DNA of 64,000 nucleotides from Sutterella sp. (GCA_020025955.1 JAHHRF010000004.1:13129-77128); one strand, 5' to 3'; positions 24,801 to 34,413 are shown, counted from the stretch's first letter. Notes: generated by a model not told the origin, from the sequence alone. Numbers and translations: made by a program.

Positions 24801-25121
24801 ATGGGTGAAACCATGATCAGATCTCAGTTGGTGTCCGAGCTTGCTCGTCGGCTGTTCCTTCGTGAACGCCATGCGCTGGACTATGTCAACACCCTGGTGG
24901 GTGCGATGACGGACGCCCTCGTTGAGGGCGACCGCATCGAACTGCGCCGCTTTGGGACCTTTTACATCCGAATGCGTGAAGAACGTTTAGGGCGTAACCC
25001 CTTGAGCGGCACCCAGGTGCAAATCCCGCGTCGCTACACGGTGCTTTTCCGTGCCGGCAAGCGTTTGCGTGAAGAAGTTGACTTTCAGCACTCGGCTGAG
25101 ACGTCTGGCCACGCCGAATAA
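24801..25121 (+). CDS. ihfB: Integration host factor subunit beta
   Basis: This 106-residue protein of the HU/IHF DNA-bending family has AGGAG upstream of ATG 24801. The visible landmarks are IRSQLVSELARR (helix 1), RIELRRFGTFYIR and the DNA-arm sequence with GRNPLSGTQVQIP, where the Pro intercalates into the minor groove. Its place behind rpsA, its usual site in gammaproteobacteria and betaproteobacteria, supports IHF-beta rather than HU. It pairs with IHF-alpha, not encoded here. Confidence 0.92.
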   Translation: MGETMIRSQLVSELARRLFLRERHALDYVNTLVGAMTDALVEGDRIELRRFGTFYIRMREERLGRNPLSGTQVQIPRRYTVLFRAGKRLREEVDFQHSAETSGHAE

Positions 25122-25163
25122 AGCCACGGCAACCGTCCGATAAACGGATTGCGCCGACTTATG

Positions 25164-25209
25164 AAAAAGGCTGCAGAGATCTTTTGGCTCTGTAGCCTTT
25201 TTCTTTTTG
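25164..25209 (+). terminator. Intrinsic terminator behind ihfB
   Basis: AAAGGCTGCAGAG pairs with CTCTGTAGCCTTT and is followed by TTCTTTTTGG. Confidence 0.85.
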
Positions 25210-25310
25210 GGGCCTTGTGGGGCTCCCAGTTACGCTGACTTACCGTCCGACGCCACAATCGTGGGCGTTCGTGGGACAATACAGCGTAAGAAAACCCACC
25301 CAGAACAATC

Positions 25311-26489
25311 ATGGATTTTGAATTTTGGTATCTGGTGCTCATTCCGCTCTTTTTTGGTGCGGGTTGGTGGGCACGCGGATTTGAAACACGCGACAAGAAA
25401 AATAACGAGGAAGCGCTGCCCGAAGCCTATACCCGTGCGGTGAAGCTCTTAACGGTAGACGACCCCGAACGCGGGCTTGAAGCCCTGGTGGACGTGGCAC
25501 GTCAGGACCCGGACCTCGTGGACTTACAGCAAGTCTTAGGGACGCTTTTTCGCCGTCGCGGTGAATTTGAGAAGGCCATTCGCCTTCATCGTCACCTCTG
25601 TGAGCGCCCCGACGTGGATGAAGAAACCCGTCGTACGGCCTTAAAGAGTTTGGGTGACGACTACTTGCGCGCGGGCCTTTTTGACCGCGCTGAAAACGTC
25701 TATCGCGCCTTGAGTAAAGACCCCACGGAATATTTGAGTGCCTTAAAGGCCCTTTTGGGGATTTACGTCACGGAGCACGATTGGACGCAGGCCATTGATG
25801 TCTCGCGCCAATTGGAAGTGCAAGCAGGCGAAGACTGCTCGCGTGAGATTGCGCACTACTATTGCGAATTAGCGGACGGCGCTCTTAAAGCGAAAGACTT
25901 TCCTCTGGCGGCGCATTACTTAGAGCGCGCTCAGAATAAGAACCCCAAGAGCGTACGCGTTTTGGTTTCTCAAGCGAACCTCTGGGCCTTAACGGGTCAG
26001 ATGGACAAAGCTAAGAGTGCGTGGCAGCGGGTGTTGACGGACTTTCCGCAGTACAGCCCCTTGGTGCTCGGGCGCCTGGCAGACGCCTTGCGTGACGAGG
26101 GGGACGAAGCAGGGGCCTTGGCGCTTCTTCGTGAAACGATGGATGCGGTGCCGAAACCTGACGTGATCCTTCCTGTGGTCGAGCGTGTCGCAGCCTGGGA
26201 AGGGGAAGATAAGGCGATGGCGTTGGTAGAAGGCTTATTGCAAACCCATCCGACGCTGTTGACCTTCTCCATGCTCACCAAACTGCGTCGTAACCTCGAG
26301 TCCACCACGGACGAGGCGCGTCTTTTGGATGACCTCTTACAGCGCTATGCGAAAAAGAGTGCGCGTTTCCAGTGCACGCAGTGCGGCTTTACAGGGAGTG
26401 GCTTCACGTGGCACTGCTTAGGCTGTGGCGGGTGGGATACGATCCCGGCGCTTCGCTCCAGTAAGAGCGCTGTGAAGCGTACGCCTTAA
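25311..26489 (+). CDS. lapB: LapB (YciM), regulator of LPS biosynthesis
   Basis: The product has 392 residues. One N-terminal membrane helix (about residues 5-20, ending in a short WWARGFE) anchors it in the inner membrane with the bulk in the cytoplasm. Several TPR repeats follow (LQQVLGTLFRRRGEFEKAI, TALKSLGDDYLRAGLFDRAE and more). The C-terminus is a rubredoxin-like metal-binding domain with CTQC and CLGC pairs. In E. coli LapB controls FtsH-mediated turnover of LpxC; ftsH is also in this window. The position directly after ihfB is the conserved one. Confidence 0.94.
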   Translation: MDFEFWYLVLIPLFFGAGWWARGFETRDKKNNEEALPEAYTRAVKLLTVDDPERGLEALVDVARQDPDLVDLQQVLGTLFRRRGEFEKAIRLHRHLCERPDVDEETRRTALKSLGDDYLRAGLFDRAENVYRALSKDPTEYLSALKALLGIYVTEHDWTQAIDVSRQLEVQAGEDCSREIAHYYCELADGALKAKDFPLAAHYLERAQNKNPKSVRVLVSQANLWALTGQMDKAKSAWQRVLTDFPQYSPLVLGRLADALRDEGDEAGALALLRETMDAVPKPDVILPVVERVAAWEGEDKAMALVEGLLQTHPTLLTFSMLTKLRRNLESTTDEARLLDDLLQRYAKKSARFQCTQCGFTGSGFTWHCLGCGGWDTIPALRSSKSAVKRTP

Positions 26490-26639
26490 GTTTGTTACAA
26501 ATGGGCCTCAGTCCCAGAACGCAAGGCGCACAACAACCCCTACAATAAGAAGACTGGCTCAGTTTGGAATCAAGGTGTCAATTCCCTGGGCTGACCTCTA
26601 ATGATAAAGACACCACTTTCCTAAAGGAAACTTCTGACT

Positions 26640-27539
26640 ATGTTCAAGCGTATTGGTCTTTTAGTGCTGGTGAACTTGGCCGTGTTCCTCATGATTTCCA
26701 TCGTCTTGGGGATCATTCAGGCCACCACGGGGATGAGCTTTGGCACCATGACCGGCACCAACCTCAATCTCACCTCGCTCTTCGTCTTCTCGATGGTGGT
26801 GGGTTTCACGGGGTCTATGATTTCGCTCTTGATGAGTAAGTCCATTGCCAAGTTCACGATGGGTTTACAGATGATCGACGTGGACCACCCGGCCACGCCC
26901 TTGGAAAACTACTTGGTGAACGTGGTGCGCACCCAGGCCAACCGCGCTGGGATCCCCATGCCCGAAGTGGCCATCTACGACGGTGAGCCCAACGCCTTTG
27001 CAACGGGCGCTTCCCGCTCGAGCAGCCTGGTGGCTGTCTCCACGGGGCTCTTACAGCTCATGAGCCGTGAAGAAGTCGAAGCCGTGTTGGCGCATGAAAT
27101 CAGCCACGTGAAAAATGGCGACATGGTCACGTCCACCCTCCTTCAGGGGGTGTTAAACACCTTTGTGATCTTCATCTCCCGTATCGTGGGTTGGGTCGTG
27201 GACCGTCAGATCCTTCGTAACGAAGACGATGCCCCGGGCGCGGGTTACTACATCACGTACTTTGTCCTCGACTTGGCCTTGGGCTTCGTTGCGGCCATCG
27301 TTGTGAACTACTTCTCCCGTTGGCGTGAATTTCACGCGGATGCGGGCGCTGCCCACATCATGGGCAACCCCGAACCCATGATCGCTGCGCTTCGTCGCTT
27401 AGGCTCCATGGAGCCCGCTGAATTGCCGGGCGCCGTCAAGGGCATGGGGATTTCGGGTGGCATCGGTTCGCTCTTTGCGACGCACCCGAGCATTGAAGAC
27501 CGTATTGCGGCCCTTCAGAACCACACCTACAGCGCTTAA
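26640..27539 (+). CDS. htpX: Membrane-bound zinc protease HtpX
   Basis: This 299-residue protein has two N-terminal membrane helices (residues 5-25 and 45-65), the zinc motif HEISH with a downstream Glu in WREFHADAGA, and two further membrane helices between them. HtpX degrades misfolded inner-membrane proteins, overlapping in role with FtsH. Length is usual. Start ATG 26640 lies behind AAAGGAAA. A strong terminator follows. Confidence 0.95.
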   Translation: MFKRIGLLVLVNLAVFLMISIVLGIIQATTGMSFGTMTGTNLNLTSLFVFSMVVGFTGSMISLLMSKSIAKFTMGLQMIDVDHPATPLENYLVNVVRTQANRAGIPMPEVAIYDGEPNAFATGASRSSSLVAVSTGLLQLMSREEVEAVLAHEISHVKNGDMVTSTLLQGVLNTFVIFISRIVGWVVDRQILRNEDDAPGAGYYITYFVLDLALGFVAAIVVNYFSRWREFHADAGAAHIMGNPEPMIAALRRLGSMEPAELPGAVKGMGISGGIGSLFATHPSIEDRIAALQNHTYSA

Positions 27540-27559
27540 TTGAGCGTTTGCTAGACAGC

Positions 27560-27600
27560 AAAACGCCTCAAGGGAATCGAATCCTTGAGGCGTTTTTTGT
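27560..27600 (+). terminator. Intrinsic terminator of htpX
   Basis: AAACGCCTCAAGG and CCTTGAGGCGTTT form a perfect 13-bp stem, followed by TTTGTTTG. Confidence 0.9.
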
Positions 27601-27969
27601 TTGACCGGAGACTGTGGTGGGGGCTTTGTCCCAGTGGCTCTGAGTCGAAAAGGCACGGTGGCGTTGCCTTCAAAAGGGGATGATAGCCTCCCACCTTTAC
27701 GGATATTTTCGCGAGGATGACGTCCCAAAGCGATTAGAGAAAACGCGAATTTAAAGCCATTTTTCTTGGGTTTGATTTTGAATCAAAAGGACGCGTGAAC
27801 TAGGTAATTTATACCATAGTGTTTTGGTCGGGTTTGGCTTCACAATAATCGTGAAAAGCGAGGGGGCGCAGGCCCTTTCTCTTACTTCTCTCTTCTCGGC
27901 TGGGTCCTCTCGCTTGTGTTGAAACTTAGAAGAAAAGGTGACCCCTTTTTCGCTCAAGGACATCCCACC
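27601..27969. other. Intergenic region between htpX and the DoxX gene
   Basis: No gene is visible. The last 20 bases hold the ribosome site AAGGA of the next gene. The rest is moderately AT-rich around 27750-27850 and must contain the DoxX promoter, but I cannot place it with confidence. Confidence 0.4.
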
Positions 27970-28383
27970 ATGTATGACGCGATTGCACGAAAGCTTGACT
28001 CCCGCGACTGGGCGCTTCTCTTTGTTCGCCTAGGGCTCGCGATTACGATTTTGTTCCACGGATGGCATAAGCTCACCCACGGCGTGGGGCACTTACAAGA
28101 AGACTTAATTCTCTTGGGGTTCCCGGGCTTTGTGGCGTACTTGGCTTACGTCGGGGAAATCGTGGCGCCGATTATGCTGTTGCTCGGTACCTATAGCCGC
28201 GCAGCCGCCCTCTTTATCCTGGGGACCTGTGTCTTTATCTTTATGGTCCGTTGGGGTAACGGCACCTTCTTGGTGAGCCCCAAGACGGGGGGGTTAATCA
28301 TTGCCGAGGCGTACCTCTACCTCTCGAGCGCCTTAGCGATTTTCTTTGCGGGGAGCGGTCGCTTTGCGCTTCGACCCGATTAA
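27970..28383 (+). CDS. DoxX-family integral membrane protein
   Basis: This 138-residue protein starts at ATG 27970, with AAGGA nine bases upstream. It has four membrane helices and the family core LFVRLGLAITILFHGWHKLTHG, with YVGEIVAPIMLLLG and the C-terminal LYLSSALAIFFAG. The DoxX family is linked to redox and thiol-stress membrane complexes in some bacteria, but the exact function is unknown for most members. It is monocistronic, between two terminators. Confidence 0.85.
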   Translation: MYDAIARKLDSRDWALLFVRLGLAITILFHGWHKLTHGVGHLQEDLILLGFPGFVAYLAYVGEIVAPIMLLLGTYSRAAALFILGTCVFIFMVRWGNGTFLVSPKTGGLIIAEAYLYLSSALAIFFAGSGRFALRPD

Positions 28384-28437
28384 CTCGGTTCACTTTTGAT
28401 GGGCGTGCTTTTGGGGGGTGCGTCCATCAATGCCCAG

Positions 28438-28480
28438 AAGCGACGTGTGGGTTCTTCTTGAATGCACGCGTCGCTTTTTT
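28438..28480 (+). terminator. Intrinsic terminator of the DoxX gene
   Basis: AAGCGACGTGTG pairs with CACGCGTCGCTT with one G-T pair and is followed by TTTT. Confidence 0.8.
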
Positions 28481-28513
28481 GTCTTTCTTCTTTTCTTTTC
28501 GTTTTCTTTGGAT

Positions 28514-29290
28514 TTAACCGCTCACCATCACGTCAAGCCCCAAGGCGCGCACCTGTTCGGCAATGGCCTCCAACGTCGCCCGATCGGCTTTCTCAAGCCC
28601 TGTGACGGGCGATTCACGGTCTAAGGTGTAGATCGCCACGCCTTCGGGTTGAATGCGCTTTAAGGCCGCTAACCAGGGTTCGACAAAGGCGTTGGTGGTG
28701 TTATCCAAGTTTTTCCCTTCATGGTGCCCGCGCATAAATAAGGTCTGCACCCAGCAGCGCCCCTTCATGGCGGCAGCGCGTTCAATCAAGGCCTCCACGT
28801 CGTAGCGGGTCTGGGGCTGGTCTACCGCACGGATAAAGTCGGTATTAACCGTATCGAACTTTAAGAGGGCACGGTCGACCTTCAGTAACGCCTCAAAGAC
28901 CTTAGGTTTAATGAGCGTCGTCGCATTGGTGAGCACACTAATCAGTGCTTCCGGCGCATAGGTGTCACGAAGCGCCAAGACGCCCTCGACGACCTCAGGA
29001 AAGGCAGGGTTGAGCGTGGGTTCCCCATTTCCGGCAAAGGTAAGGGAGTTGGGGAGTTCACCCGCTTCTCGCATCGCGATGAGTTTCGCTTCTAACGCTT
29101 GGAGAACGGTTTGGGCGGACGGGAGCTTTTCTTCAGGACGCCGATCGGCGTTCAACCCAATTTCGCAATACAGGCAATCAAAGTTACAGAGTTTCCCGTC
29201 TGCGGGCAGCAAATTGATCCCTAGGCTCAAACCCAGTCGACGACTGCGCAAGGGACCAAAGATGGGGCTAGCAAAAAGAATCGTACCCAT
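28514..29290 (-). CDS. Radical SAM protein (unassigned subgroup)
   Basis: The product has 258 residues from ATG 29290. It opens with the radical SAM cluster motif CNFDCLYC (residues 35-42, CX3CX2C), preceded by LGLSLGINLLP and followed by GNGEPTLNP, the usual GEPT-type SAM-binding segment, and by VLTNAT. This set resembles the COG0731-like wyosine-type or DUF-annotated radical SAM proteins, whose function in bacteria is uncharacterised. It lacks a C-terminal SPASM-type cysteine cluster. The gene is on the minus strand next to the MATE exporter gene but separated from it by a terminator. Confidence 0.75.
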   Translation of the reverse strand: MGTILFASPIFGPLRSRRLGLSLGINLLPADGKLCNFDCLYCEIGLNADRRPEEKLPSAQTVLQALEAKLIAMREAGELPNSLTFAGNGEPTLNPAFPEVVEGVLALRDTYAPEALISVLTNATTLIKPKVFEALLKVDRALLKFDTVNTDFIRAVDQPQTRYDVEALIERAAAMKGRCWVQTLFMRGHHEGKNLDNTTNAFVEPWLAALKRIQPEGVAIYTLDRESPVTGLEKADRATLEAIAEQVRALGLDVMVSG

Positions 29291-29354
29291 GGTGAGAAAG
29301 TCAAAAACGGGAGAAAAACACGTTTCAAGCCTATCAGAGGGGAAAAGAAGACGC

Positions 29355-29392
29355 AAAAAAGGGAGGGGGTTCGATTAAGAAACCCCTCCCTC
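29355..29392 (-). terminator. Intrinsic terminator of the MATE exporter gene
   Basis: GGGAGGGG and CCCCCTCCC pair across a 13-base loop, with TTTTTTGC following on the minus strand. Confidence 0.8.
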
Positions 29393-29419
29393 TTGAAACT
29401 AAACGCTCAATGGCAAACC

Positions 29420-30832
29420 TTAGAGTAAGGTCGCAGCGGCTTTCACTTGTGCGACTTCTTCGGCGCTATGCGGATCGTCCTTGGCACGCTGAGCCGAAAT
29501 CCACAAGGCCATCCCGAAGACCACCAAGCCCGTCACCGTTAAGGCAAAGGCCGTGGCACCCCAGAAGCCGTAGACGCCCAAGGGGCCACCCAGGATCCCG
29601 CCATAGAACCCGAAGTAGTAACCACCACCGAGCCCTAAGCCCCAGAGGAAGATCCCGTAGATGATCATCGGGAGCTTGGTGACGCGGTAGCCTCGGAGGG
29701 CAAAGCCGCTCACGCACTGCATGGCGTCAAAGACGTGGTAGATACAACCGGCTAACAAGAGGGAGACGGCGACGTGGGCGACTTCCTGGTCGGGCGTGTA
29801 GAAGTTCACCAAGGGGCCGCGGAAGATGTAAAGGAGAATCACGGAGCAGGAGCTAATCAAGCACGTGGTAATCACGGAGCGAATCATCACAATGCGCGAG
29901 AGGCTCGGCCAACGAGCGCCCAAGCACTGGCTCACCAACACCGAACAGGCAATCCCCATGGAAAGCGGAATTTGGTAGAGCATGCTCGTGATGTTACTCA
30001 CCACCTGGTGAGCGGAGATGAATTCGGCGCCCAAGCGCGAAACAAAGATGGCCATCAAGGCAAAGCTCGAGACTTCAAAGAAGGTCGTTAACCCAATCGG
30101 AATCCCGACGCGCAACTGCTCTTTCAAAAGGTCCCAACGGGGCCCAGACAAGTGCTCAGCGTGGAAGGCGCGAATGGGCTTATCAAACTGCCAAATCGCC
30201 CAGTAGCACACAAAGCCTAAGACGTTAATGACGGCAAAGGAGACCCCGATACCGGCCCCACCCATGGCGGGAAGACCAAAGTAGCCGTACATGAAGAGGG
30301 CGTTTAAGGGAGCCTTCAACGCCAACATCCCGACGGAAACCCACATCGTTAAGCGCGGGCGGTTGATGGCGGAATTCACCGCCACAAAGGTACGACCCCA
30401 CAAGCAGAAGGGCAGCGTTAAACCCGTCCAGAAAAGGTAGGTAGCAGCCATGTCAGCGACGTCACCCGATGCACCCCCTAAGTCAATCCAGAAGGGCGTG
30501 TACATGAGGATGGGCATCCCGATGAGGGCCAGCCCCACACCGAGGTAGAGGTTTTGCTGCACTTCTTCACCGACCTTGGTGAAGTCTTTCGCCCCAAAGT
30601 GGTGACCCGCGATGGGGGAGAGGCTCTGTAAGACGCCCGTTAAAGCTAAGTAAACCAAGAGGGTGGCAGGCAGGGCGAGCCCCAAGGCGGCCAAGTGGTC
30701 TTTCCCCAATTGACCGGCCATCACCGTGTCAATGGTGCCACTTAAGATCACCGCGATGTTCGCGACCAGAATCGGCCCCGCTAACTTGAAGAGGGCTTTG
30801 AGCGAAATATCGGGAGGAGTTTGCGATGTCAT
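29420..30832 (-). CDS. MATE-family multidrug/cation efflux transporter
   Basis: This 470-residue inner-membrane protein has about twelve membrane helices in two similar halves. The first half opens with ALFKLAGPILVANIAVILSGTIDTVMAGQLG and contains SLSPIAGHHFGAK, both typical of NorM-type MATE exporters, which use Na+ or H+ gradients to expel cationic drugs. The second half repeats the pattern from GIPIGLTTFFEVSSFA. The start at ATG 30832 removes a 20-residue extension that looks unlike a protein start. Substrate is unknown. Confidence 0.9.
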   Translation of the reverse strand: MTSQTPPDISLKALFKLAGPILVANIAVILSGTIDTVMAGQLGKDHLAALGLALPATLLVYLALTGVLQSLSPIAGHHFGAKDFTKVGEEVQQNLYLGVGLALIGMPILMYTPFWIDLGGASGDVADMAATYLFWTGLTLPFCLWGRTFVAVNSAINRPRLTMWVSVGMLALKAPLNALFMYGYFGLPAMGGAGIGVSFAVINVLGFVCYWAIWQFDKPIRAFHAEHLSGPRWDLLKEQLRVGIPIGLTTFFEVSSFALMAIFVSRLGAEFISAHQVVSNITSMLYQIPLSMGIACSVLVSQCLGARWPSLSRIVMIRSVITTCLISSCSVILLYIFRGPLVNFYTPDQEVAHVAVSLLLAGCIYHVFDAMQCVSGFALRGYRVTKLPMIIYGIFLWGLGLGGGYYFGFYGGILGGPLGVYGFWGATAFALTVTGLVVFGMALWISAQRAKDDPHSAEEVAQVKAAATLL

Positions 30833-30908
30833 GTTTAAAGAAAGAAGGATTCGAAGAAAAAAGAGAAAAGCGCGTGTGGGGTGACCCGTCACCCCACGAA
30901 ATTAAAAC

Positions 30909-32645
30909 TTAGTGTTCGGTTGAAAGGTAGAAGAATTCTTGCGTATGGGGACGGGCAAAGGGACCTAAAGCCCCACTGGGTAACGTCCCCTTGGAGGACT
31001 TTATTCGTACCAATCGAATGGCGCACGGGGTATTGGCCGAGACAATCGGGAGCCCCGTTTGTTGCGCTAAGTAAGCTTGGAGCCCCGGCGTCACGCCAAT
31101 CGCGCGAGCGCACGTATTGTGGGTGCCGCCTAGCGCCGTGTACGCCGCTTTAATGTGGGCCACCACGGGCTGGTAACTACGGTTAACGTCCACCGCCGTA
31201 TGAAAGAGCCCAATCCACACCGTCATGGTCATCCCAAAGCCCGAGGCCGCCAACCACGCCCCCGACCACACAAAGGGCGGACGGTGCGTAAAGCGCCAAG
31301 CAAAGAGAATCAAAAGGAGGGTGGTCGCGAGCACCGCTAACCCAAAGCCCCAATCGAAGGTGGGGAGGGCGCCCGGCGCCAACTGGTGAATGGACTGCGC
31401 CATCTTGGGGGCAAACTGAGTGAGCCACGCGCCCCAATACGCCCAGCCGGTTAAAAGCGCTAAGGTCGAAACCGAGAGCGCAAACCAGTCTAAGAGGGCA
31501 CGGTGCCGCCCACGAAGGGTCATCAACCCGAAGGTCGAGAGCAGTGCCAACGCGGGGATAAATTCCAAGAACGTTCGATTCGCCGTTTGCGCATCGAGCA
31601 TAAAGGATAACAACAATTCAAAGCCGACGATGAGCGCGGGAATGCGTAGCGCCGCGAGCTTTCGTTGTTTGTTCCAGCGCACTACGGCCACGATCGCTAA
31701 CGGCCACAAGGGGCACAAATACCAAAGGGCATTGCGGGCAAACCACGTGAGGTTATCAATATCAAACGTGGTGAGCGCTAAGACTTGCTGTTGGCACCAG
31801 GGACCAAAGTAGGCGATCGCGCGCGGCGTATCCACCGAAAACGCTAAAGCTGGCCAGAGGCTCGCTAAAAAGCCCGCGACCCCCATCATGACGCCCACAC
31901 GCAGGAAGCGGTCGTCGCCAAAGTGGCGAACCCGCAAGAAAATGAGCGTATTGGCTAAGAAGGTCACCAACCCCGTGTAGACGGTGCCGCCCAAAAAGGA
32001 CATAGCGACGGCCACCCCGGCCCACGAAGCGCCCGTCTTGGGGCGCGTGAGGGAGACGCTCATGGCGTAGAGGTTTAAGGCGCCACTCACTAAAAGAAGC
32101 GAGTCCGCAACGGCTTCATGGCGTCGGGTTAGTAGGCCAAACGTGCCCAAGAAAAGCAAAATGGCCACGTCCGCACAGGCACGCGAATAGTCGGTGCGCT
32201 GCGCTTCACCCCCTAAGGGAAAAGCAATCGGTTGCACCCCTTCGGTGGACGCAAAGGCGCGAGTCGCGATCCAAAGAAGGACGAGCGTTAGTAAGAGCCA
32301 AACGTTCGCGATCGCACGCATCACCATCGTGGCACTAAAGGGCCCGTGCCCGTCCGTGGAAAAGCCCCAGAGCGCTAACGCATTGACCCAGTCCGATAAG
32401 GGGTTGGCGTCAATCGCGGGGGTCGACCCAAAGTAGGGGAAGAGCGCGTCAGAAAAGGCCCCGTGGACCATGCTCACCGCCAGCGCTTGAGCTTCCAGTT
32501 CGCGAAGCGTCCACAAGTCGCTCACGAAAAAGGCCCCCAAGGCAATCAGCGCAATGAGGGTAATGAGTTGCCAGCGGGGGAGTTTGCGTACGGCCTCGTC
32601 ACTTAATTTGACGGGCGCGCGTTTGGGCCTAAACACGAAGGACAT
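30909..32645 (-). CDS. Polytopic membrane protein, GT-C (ArnT-like) glycosyltransferase type
   Basis: The product has 578 residues with roughly ten to twelve membrane helices. The N-terminal layout, a basic stretch, a first helix and then an amphipathic LWTLRELEAQALAVSMVHG, resembles GT-C transferases such as ArnT, where an acidic loop (often RDE) after helix 1 is catalytic. Here the acids are Glu-Leu-Glu. Such enzymes move sugars from undecaprenyl phosphate carriers to lipid A, proteins or glycans. The match is by overall shape, not by a specific signature, so another polytopic function is possible. It may share a transcript with the MATE gene, whose start is 76 bases downstream. Confidence 0.55.
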   Translation of the reverse strand: MSFVFRPKRAPVKLSDEAVRKLPRWQLITLIALIALGAFFVSDLWTLRELEAQALAVSMVHGAFSDALFPYFGSTPAIDANPLSDWVNALALWGFSTDGHGPFSATMVMRAIANVWLLLTLVLLWIATRAFASTEGVQPIAFPLGGEAQRTDYSRACADVAILLFLGTFGLLTRRHEAVADSLLLVSGALNLYAMSVSLTRPKTGASWAGVAVAMSFLGGTVYTGLVTFLANTLIFLRVRHFGDDRFLRVGVMMGVAGFLASLWPALAFSVDTPRAIAYFGPWCQQQVLALTTFDIDNLTWFARNALWYLCPLWPLAIVAVVRWNKQRKLAALRIPALIVGFELLLSFMLDAQTANRTFLEFIPALALLSTFGLMTLRGRHRALLDWFALSVSTLALLTGWAYWGAWLTQFAPKMAQSIHQLAPGALPTFDWGFGLAVLATTLLLILFAWRFTHRPPFVWSGAWLAASGFGMTMTVWIGLFHTAVDVNRSYQPVVAHIKAAYTALGGTHNTCARAIGVTPGLQAYLAQQTGLPIVSANTPCAIRLVRIKSSKGTLPSGALGPFARPHTQEFFYLSTEH

Positions 32646-32727
32646 CCTTTTCTAACGAGGCAAAGGTGGGAGGGAAAATGAGGTCTCCCTCACACTACCA
32701 TTCTGCGGGGTAAGTATAGGACTTTTA

Positions 32728-32770
32728 ATAAAAAAATGGGCAGACCGAGGAATCGGAATCTACCCATTTT
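32728..32770. terminator. Bidirectional hairpin between the GT-C gene and rpmE2
   Basis: AAAATGGGCAGA pairs with TCTACCCATTTT with one G-T pair. T runs follow on the minus strand. It is the second of two tandem hairpins behind rpmE2. Confidence 0.7.
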
Positions 32771-32783
32771 CAAGTCGCTAAGC

Positions 32784-32817
32784 AAAAAGCGCACCGCTAG
32801 TTTAAACGAGTGCGCTT
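32784..32817 (-). terminator. Intrinsic terminator of rpmE2
   Basis: AAGCGCAC and GTGCGCTT pair around a 15-base loop and are followed on the minus strand by TTTGC. A second hairpin follows at 32728. Confidence 0.8.
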
Positions 32818-32835
32818 CTTGTGTAATTCGAAGAA

Positions 32836-33123
32836 TTACTTGCCAGCCTTGGCAGCTTCGGCAGCAGCGTTGAGCGCTTCCTTCTTGGCAGCGAACTTGG
32901 CGCGGAACTTTTCAACGCGACCAGCTTCAACGATACGCGTCTGAGCGCCCGTGTAGAAGGGGTGGCTAGCGGAAGACGTATCAAGCTTGTACAAGGGATA
33001 GGTCACGCCGTCGATTTCGGTCGTTTCCTTGGTCTGAACAGCAGACTTGATGATGAAGGTCTTGTTGATGGAGAGGTCGATAAAAGCGACGTCACGGTAT
33101 TCGGGGTGAATATCTTTTTTCAT
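32836..33123 (-). CDS. rpmE2: 50S ribosomal protein L31, type B
   Basis: This 95-residue protein starts at ATG 33123. It has the family landmarks KKDIHPEYRDVAF, SSASHPFYTG and GRVEKF. It has no cysteines, so it is the zinc-independent type B form, usually made under zinc limitation in bacteria that also carry type A. Whether a type A gene exists elsewhere cannot be told here. The Ala/Lys-rich C-terminal extension (AAKKEALNAAAEAAKAGK) is longer than usual. Confidence 0.94.
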   Translation of the reverse strand: MKKDIHPEYRDVAFIDLSINKTFIIKSAVQTKETTEIDGVTYPLYKLDTSSASHPFYTGAQTRIVEAGRVEKFRAKFAAKKEALNAAAEAAKAGK

Positions 33124-33440
33124 TTTAAAAAAGGTTCCTAGTTTGTATGTCGGTCGCCCTGACGACCTTGCGAATCCGCCTCGAACTACAAGCGAGGTCT
33201 TACGAAAGGCATGTCTGTCCACGTGCCAACTGGGAATCCGTAATTATTCCAGAACCCAGAGGGGTTTTCAAGTCAATCACGGGGGTTTTTACGCAAAGTG
33301 TGCGGGGGACTTTTTCCCCTAAGTTTCACCTCATACGCCCTTGCTAGAATGACCCTATCGACCGTGTGGCGTAAGGGGTGCAAAGAAACAAAGCGCCTCC
33401 CTTTTCGCTCAGAAGACAAAAACCAGAAAGGAAGTTCGTC

Positions 33441-34370
33441 ATGACTTTATTCAAACGCTGTGTGATTGCGACCCGTGAAAGTCCGTTAGCCATGTGGCAA
33501 GCCCTTCACATTCAGTCGTTACTTCGTAAAACCTATCCGGAGAGCGACGTAGAACTCTTGGGGATGACCACGCGAGGCGACCAGATTTTGGATAAAACCC
33601 TCTCCAAAGTCGGGGGCAAAGGCTTATTCGTTAAAGAATTAGAAGTCGCCATGGAAGCGGGCGAAGCGGACTTGGCCGTGCACTCCTTAAAAGACGTGCC
33701 GATGACGTTGCCTGAGGGCTTTGACTTGGTGGCCGTGACCGAGCGCGAAGATCCGCGTGATGCCTTTGTCTCGAACACCTACGCGTCGCTCGACGATATG
33801 CCCCCGGGCGCCAAAGTGGGGACGGCGAGCCTTCGTCGCGAATTAATGCTTCGTCGCAACTACCCGCACTTGGAGATTTTGCCCATCCGCGGGAATGTGG
33901 GGACGCGTTTGCGTAAGCTCGATGAAGGCCAGTTTGACGCCTTGGTGATGGCCACGGCCGGCTTAAAGCGTTTGGAATTGCACGATCGCATTCGCGCGAT
34001 TATTCCCGCAGAAGTGAGTTTACCGTCGCCCGGTCAAGGCGCCTTAGGGATTGAGATTCGTGACGACAACGACACGATGAAAAAAGCCCTTCACTTTTTA
34101 AACGACCCCAAGACCCGTGCGTGCTGTACGGCAGAGCGTGCGGTCTCCCGCGCGTTAGGCGGCTCTTGCCAAGTCCCGTTGGCGGCCTACGCCATTGTCG
34201 AAGGCGACGAGCTCTGGCTTCGTGCTCTCGTGGGGAACCACAAAACGGGTGAAAGCATTACGGCCGAAACCCGTGTCTCCTGGGAGAACCCCCAGGCCGC
34301 GGCCGATGACGTCTTAGCCCAACTTCGCGCCCAAGGGGTGGAAGCCATTCTCAAAGCGGTATTAGGGTAA
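33441..34370 (+). CDS. hemC: Porphobilinogen deaminase (hydroxymethylbilane synthase)
   Basis: This 309-residue enzyme condenses four porphobilinogen molecules to hydroxymethylbilane in heme synthesis. The start at ATG 33441 has AAAGGAAG upstream. Diagnostic segments include IATRESPLAMWQA, TRGDQILDKTLSKVGGKGLFVKELE, HSLKDVPM, and GGSCQVPLAAYA, whose Cys binds the dipyrromethane cofactor. Forty-three bases separate it from hemD, with which it forms an operon. Confidence 0.97.
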   Translation: MTLFKRCVIATRESPLAMWQALHIQSLLRKTYPESDVELLGMTTRGDQILDKTLSKVGGKGLFVKELEVAMEAGEADLAVHSLKDVPMTLPEGFDLVAVTEREDPRDAFVSNTYASLDDMPPGAKVGTASLRRELMLRRNYPHLEILPIRGNVGTRLRKLDEGQFDALVMATAGLKRLELHDRIRAIIPAEVSLPSPGQGALGIEIRDDNDTMKKALHFLNDPKTRACCTAERAVSRALGGSCQVPLAAYAIVEGDELWLRALVGNHKTGESITAETRVSWENPQAAADDVLAQLRAQGVEAILKAVLG

Positions 34371-34413
34371 AACGACAGGCTTCTCCTTTTTAAAGGAGAG
34401 AAAGGAGTGAAGG

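Noticed and set aside
22989..24872. A 627-residue open frame on the minus strand opposite rpsA
   Set aside because: It arises from the extreme codon bias of rpsA, which leaves few stops on the other strand. The translation is a mirror of the S1 repeats and has no independent start signal.
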